64,000 bases of DNA. Source: Diphasiastrum complanatum. Lineage: Eukaryota; Streptophyta; Lycopodiopsida; Lycopodiales; Lycopodiaceae. Numbering within the stretch: position 1 is the first letter of the stretch; each line of letters begins with the position of its first letter. Shown here in pieces: positions 60,109 to 64,000 of this stretch. The stretch is from positions 44,091,984-44,155,983 of the forward strand of contig CM055102.1 in NCBI GenBank assembly GCA_029204225.1, read 5' to 3'. Below the pieces are notes generated by a model that was not told the origin of the DNA, did no database searches, and saw only the letters and a program-made list of their open reading frames with translations. The position numbers and the translations under genes were made by a program.

Positions 60109-61990
60109 TTATATATTATGAAGAGCCCTATACTTTTCCAACCATGTCGCACACCATGAGATGGGCAGATAATAGAGATTCACGCGTAGATACCTGAGAA
60201 CTTTGAAATATTCCAACAGGGTCTTTTTGTCATCCTTGAAGAGGACGTTGCGCCATGTGGATTGAGGCGCCAATTGCTTGATCGTTTCCTTTTCTTTGCC
60301 CTTGATGATGTTGGTTGCAGACCATGGCAAGACATATCAGTCCCGCATCTCGTCCTGGTTACGTTGTCTCATACTCTTGGATGGACTCCTCAAGAGTCTT
60401 TGGCCTTTTGAAGATGGTTTTGGCACTTGGTGTGGTTGCGCCTTTGCTTGTCTCCTTTGAGTGTGATTCACTGGGAAAGGAATTTCCTACAAAGCTACAA
60501 CCCTAGATGACTCACCTTATGGGACGTCCATCTGCTCTACATGAAAGGAAGTGTCAAACTCAAGTATGGTCATCGTGGAGGCTTGCTTACTAGAAATTTC
60601 AGACTGGTCCCCTTTTCTTGTGGCAGCCAGCTAGATGCCTTGAGTAGTAGCTGGAGGTTCTCAATCTGCTAACAAGTCATCAAGCTATTTTTCTAACTCG
60701 TTGTTCTATTGTTCTAGCATGTCTATTACATCGATAAAAGGTTCCTTATACTCGGCTTTCTTCACCTTGAAATCTTGCAACATCTTTTTATAGGTCTATA
60801 GTTTGGCGATGACTACATTATACTTTTTCATGGGGACAGGAGAAGTGTTTGGTAGTGTTGGGACAATTGCTGCCAAGTTTTGATGAACATCTCCTTCATG
60901 AGCATTATGTTGACTTGACGCTCTGTCCTTTGCTTCTCTATATGGAGTTGGGCTTGGAGATGTTTCTGATACTGTTGTAGAGCTGGGACCATGGCCTAAT
61001 AGGATTGGATGATGGCTCTCATGACATACATTTCTTGCTGCATGTTTGCCATGTGTTGCTTGTCTTGATAAGCTTATTGTCGCAACCTTTGGTTTTGGAG
61101 CTCCGCTACCTTCCCTAGCTTGTTTCTCTATTGTGGCCAAGCGATGGTGATGAAGCCGATCCCTTAGAAGCCAATTCAAATCCTTGAGGAGACCGTGGGC
61201 ATGTGAAAGGGCGCTGGCTGCTGGGACATCAACCTCCTCCGAGGCCTTGCCAAAATCTAGCACTATGGGAATGCTCGAGGATGAAGGGACAATAGTAGTA
61301 TCTGGACATGTGGATTGCTCTTGGGATGTTGTATCGAGAAATGGCCTTTTGTCATAGACATCTGGGGGATGGGCTCCATCAGGGTACATCGTATATGTGT
61401 GTTGTGGCGGCCCGCATCCTGGATCTGTGATGATATTTTTGCCCCCCTGAGTGTCTTGCGCCCCGTGATCCTTCCTCTTGAGTAAGTCATTCGGTTGCTC
61501 TTCCATGATACCAGGTGGTGTTGATGGTGTGGCAGTCTCTTCCAATAGCATGGTCTCCAGCTAAGCCGCAAAATCATGAGGAGGCGAGCTGTGTGTGGCT
61601 TGTACCACTAATTGGATGGACATTGGACTGCTTCTTGCTAGTCCTTATCCTCTTGCCTGGTCTTTTTTGGCTTTTCCTTGGAAGGTATGGCTTCTTGTGT
61701 GGCTCGTTGTTTGGTTCATTGACAATTGGGTGAGTAAGGGTTCCATGGAAGTCTGCTTCTTTGGGGATAGCAGGGCTTTGGAGATCTCATCCTGGATGAG
61801 GTGTGCTTAGCTGTAATTATACCCTTGTGGCTCTGTGATGGCAACTACTAGGTACATGAAGAAGATGAGAGAAATTGTAGCATTTCTCATTCTTGCTACT
61901 TCAAAAAAGTTTACCATGAAAGTGGCTGCCCCTTGGAGGATCTCATCCACAATGGCTTCTATTTATTCCATTGTTGGTGCGCCATGCTCG
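60109..61990 (-). pseudogene. Second non-canonical ORF, about 620 codons with many stops
   Basis: From near 61965 leftward one frame reads EAIVDEILQGAATFMVNFFE, VARMRNATISLIFFMYLVVA (hydrophobic, perhaps buried), then a Ser/Pro/Thr-rich stretch (61551-60796, open for 251 codons). A charged, probably helical region follows (about 60780-60680, YKKMLQDFKVKKAEYKE, NNELEK, LDDLLAD), then a C-terminal piece ending near 60109 (TWRNVLFKDDKKTLLEYFKV). About ten in-frame stops interrupt it, mostly TAG. I do not recognise the family. Overall order (conserved N-terminal part, Ser/Pro linker, charged helical part) resembles the extra ORF of element G. Its 5' end is cut by the element H LTR at 62008. Confidence 0.5.
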
Positions 61991-62007
61991 CTTGGTGGTT
62001 TCCATGT

Positions 62008-62940
62008 TGTTGGATTATTCTATTATCAGGAGTGATTCATCCGCCTCAAATTTTAAATCTACATCCATTCATTATCCAGTTTTGCAGTTTTATTCGTGTT
62101 TGTACATAGTCTACAAAAATACTCGGGAATCGCTCAATATATGGCTACGACATATCGGACAACCTTGAACATATCAAATGACTCTGACGAAAGTATAAGG
62201 AGTCAAATATGTCAAAGGATGACAGTTATTGTTCCACCTGATATAAAGTTAAAGACTTGCCCTAACTGTTTTGCACGTAACTTTTTTCGGGAAGTCCTAA
62301 CTAGATGGATGACGGTGCATTACGGCTAACTGCCAATTGTGATCTACGACCTGATTAGCTATTCTACCGGATTAGCTTAAACTACTTTAGTATAAATAGC
62401 TAATTGGTAAAGACTTCTATAGTCTCTAGAAATTTTTAGAGCTCTAATAGAGTGTTGTTATTATTGCTTACTGTACTAATAGAAGTGCATCATATAGAGT
62501 TCTTTAATTACTCAGAGATAGTTTAGAGTATGCAATTTTCATCTGCTATTGCTTTGTTCTCTCATCATCTGATTTGTACATGCTACTTACTAAATTAATG
62601 TATCTTTTCATTGTGTTCAATATCATGTCAAAATGTATGCTTCTATGTGTAATTGATGAATCTCTTATTGTTTCATCTGATCTATTGAATACTTCAACGT
62701 TGTAATATTCTATACATCACTTCGCACTCTGAAATTGTTTGGCTATGAAATCAATTTAGTACTCATGATTTCAAAGTTCCTAAAGGTTAGTTGCTAAAAC
62801 ATTGAACGTGACTTCCATCGTTATAACTTTGTTCAATTATTGATAGGCATAGTCATGCATTAGGAAAGAAGCCTCATTCTGCTACGCTCAGTAGTTTGTT
62901 CATGAACTTCAACTTATCGAATCGTCATTCCTTCTTCCAA
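62008..62940 (+). repeat. Element H 5' LTR
   Basis: Starts TGTTGGATTATTC, similar over about 65 bases to the D LTR start. TATAAATAG at 62391-62399. Ends within a few bases of the primer-binding site. Confidence 0.7.
62391..62399 (+). promoter_or_regulatory. Element H LTR TATA box
   Basis: TATAAATAG, with the R/U5-like remainder of the LTR (540 bp) downstream. Confidence 0.55.
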
Positions 62941-62942
62941 TA

Positions 62943-62954
62943 TGGTATCAGAGC
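62943..62954 (+). promoter_or_regulatory. Element H primer-binding site
   Basis: TGGTATCAGAGC, identical to the initiator-Met site of A. Confidence 0.85.
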
Positions 62955-63151
62955 TCTACTATTAGATACCCTTCATGATATCAGAATGATATCATTAGAT
63001 ACTTTTCATAGTATCAAATTCTTATCAGAATACACTTACTAATCTTCAATTTGTGGTATCAAATTTTCAATATCAGATAATTGCTTTCCAATTGTAGCGT
63101 CGCACAGTATCATTCTTAAGTCATTGATTTATTGACAGACTAAACTTCCAG

Positions 63152-63960
63152 ATGGATTTTCAGACTAAAGCCAATCTCATCGCAGACAAGCTGAATGGAT
63201 CCAATTACTATTTGTGAAAATTCATGATGAAGACCTTGCTAATTGCCAACAAGTTGTGGGATGTTGTCTCAGGTATCAAAGTGAAGCTTAAAGATGACAC
63301 AACCGACTCAAAATGGAAATTGAAAAAAGGTAAAGCTTTTGTGCTTAGTATTCTCAATATATCAAACACTCAGATTGGCCACATATTTGAACCTCAAACT
63401 TCGAAAGAAGTATGGGACATCCTGAGCTCACTATATGATGTGAGGGACGTGACTTCCAAGTTGCATCTCAGAAGAAAATCTTTCACACTCAAGATGTCGA
63501 ATGGTGATTCACTTCATAATCACGTTAACCAGCTTAATAATCTCTTGCAACAGATGGTAGTTTTTAGATTGATCATCGACGTCAAGATGCATTCATGACA
63601 TTGCTTTCAAGCTTGCCTTCTACATATGAAAACTGGGTGATGATCATATTGACACACTCAGATTTAACTCTCACTAGAGTTATCACTATGTTGTTGCAAG
63701 AAGACAATCGAAGAAGTCAAGACACCTCTTCAACTTCATCATCTCATGCTCTACATGTCAATAAAGGCTCAAAATGACATAAGAAGAAAAGCTCTAAGCA
63801 GTCTACATCAAATCATAAGCTAACACAAAGTCAAGGGCAATTATCAAATCCGTAATCAAAGAAGAAGATGTTCTGTAAGTATATCAATAGGCGAATGTAG
63901 TCATAGTATCATCTTTATCTCCCAAACTCGACATGGACGAAGGAGCATTTACGGTCAAAG
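63152..63960 (+). pseudogene. Element H gag, broken
   Basis: Starts MDFQTKANLIADKLNGSNYY at 63152; a TGA at 63215-63217 stands where Trp is conserved (LWKF in D). The frame then reads WKLKKGKAFVLSILNISNTQIGHI, KEVWDILSSLYDVRDVTSKL, a frameshift near 63590, then MTLLSSLPSTYENWVMIILTHSD and a Ser-rich tail to 63777. The zinc-knuckle beyond is degenerate (FCKYINRRM near 63870). Confidence 0.87.
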
Positions 63961-64000
63961 ACCAAAAAACGTGATTCAATAATTCTTGGTTTTTGGATTT

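Larger units (their letters stand above)
62008..64000 (+). mobile_element. Copia element H, 5' end only in window
   Basis: 5' LTR 62008 to about 62940, primer-binding site and decayed gag. Continues past the right edge, so target duplication and 3' LTR cannot be checked. Confidence 0.8.

Overview
The window is nuclear DNA from a land plant. It holds one host gene, a plastid-type 3-dehydroquinate synthase (DHQS, shikimate pathway) on the + strand. Seven exons lie between 1250 and 16096, every intron is GT-AG, and the 5' exons lie off the left edge. Introns of up to about 7 kb are filled with old transposons. Long TE-filled introns and the variety of retroelements suggest a large genome, perhaps a fern or gymnosperm. 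That is a weak inference, because no species-specific marker was recognised.

Left third (1-16.1 kb): DHQS, with a Copia LTR remnant upstream of the first visible exon, an antisense LINE reverse transcriptase in the next intron, a GC-rich MITE-like element in the 1.9 kb intron, and a broken antisense Copia element (E) in the 7.2 kb intron. The probable 3' UTR carries a 109 bp tandem duplication.

Middle (17.7-35 kb): Copia element F on the - strand (17727-28747) has a 1.49 kb 3' LTR and a truncated 5' LTR. A Ty3/Gypsy element G (about 21.69-27.43 kb) is nested in it. G carries gag, a deleted pol and an extra ORF with its own TATA box. Gene-free DNA follows, with a (GA)n tract, GC-rich tandem duplications and a hairpin-forming repeat array at 34.05-34.86 kb.

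Right half (35-64 kb): this is a nested stack of Copia elements. A (+, 35121-41140) is nearly intact, with a 1335-codon ORF, a CCAAT target-site duplication and LTRs about 1% diverged. It abuts D, a gag plus 5' LTR fragment on the - strand. D sits in the 3' LTR of C (-). The 5' LTR of C is split by B (-, 47323-53556, CTTTC target-site duplication, LTRs about 1.5% diverged). A compound microsatellite borders C. Beyond it are three Gypsy pol/gag remnants, a second non-canonical ORF (60109-61990, -) and the 5' end of Copia element H (+), which runs off the window.

The TEs do not form a pathway with the host gene. The reading frames show mobile-element turnover: two young insertions (A, B) and many older ones decayed by stops, frameshifts, lost catalytic residues and internal deletions. 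No RNA genes, CRISPR arrays or bacterial features were seen. All identifications come from reading motifs by eye. Divergence figures are hand counts.
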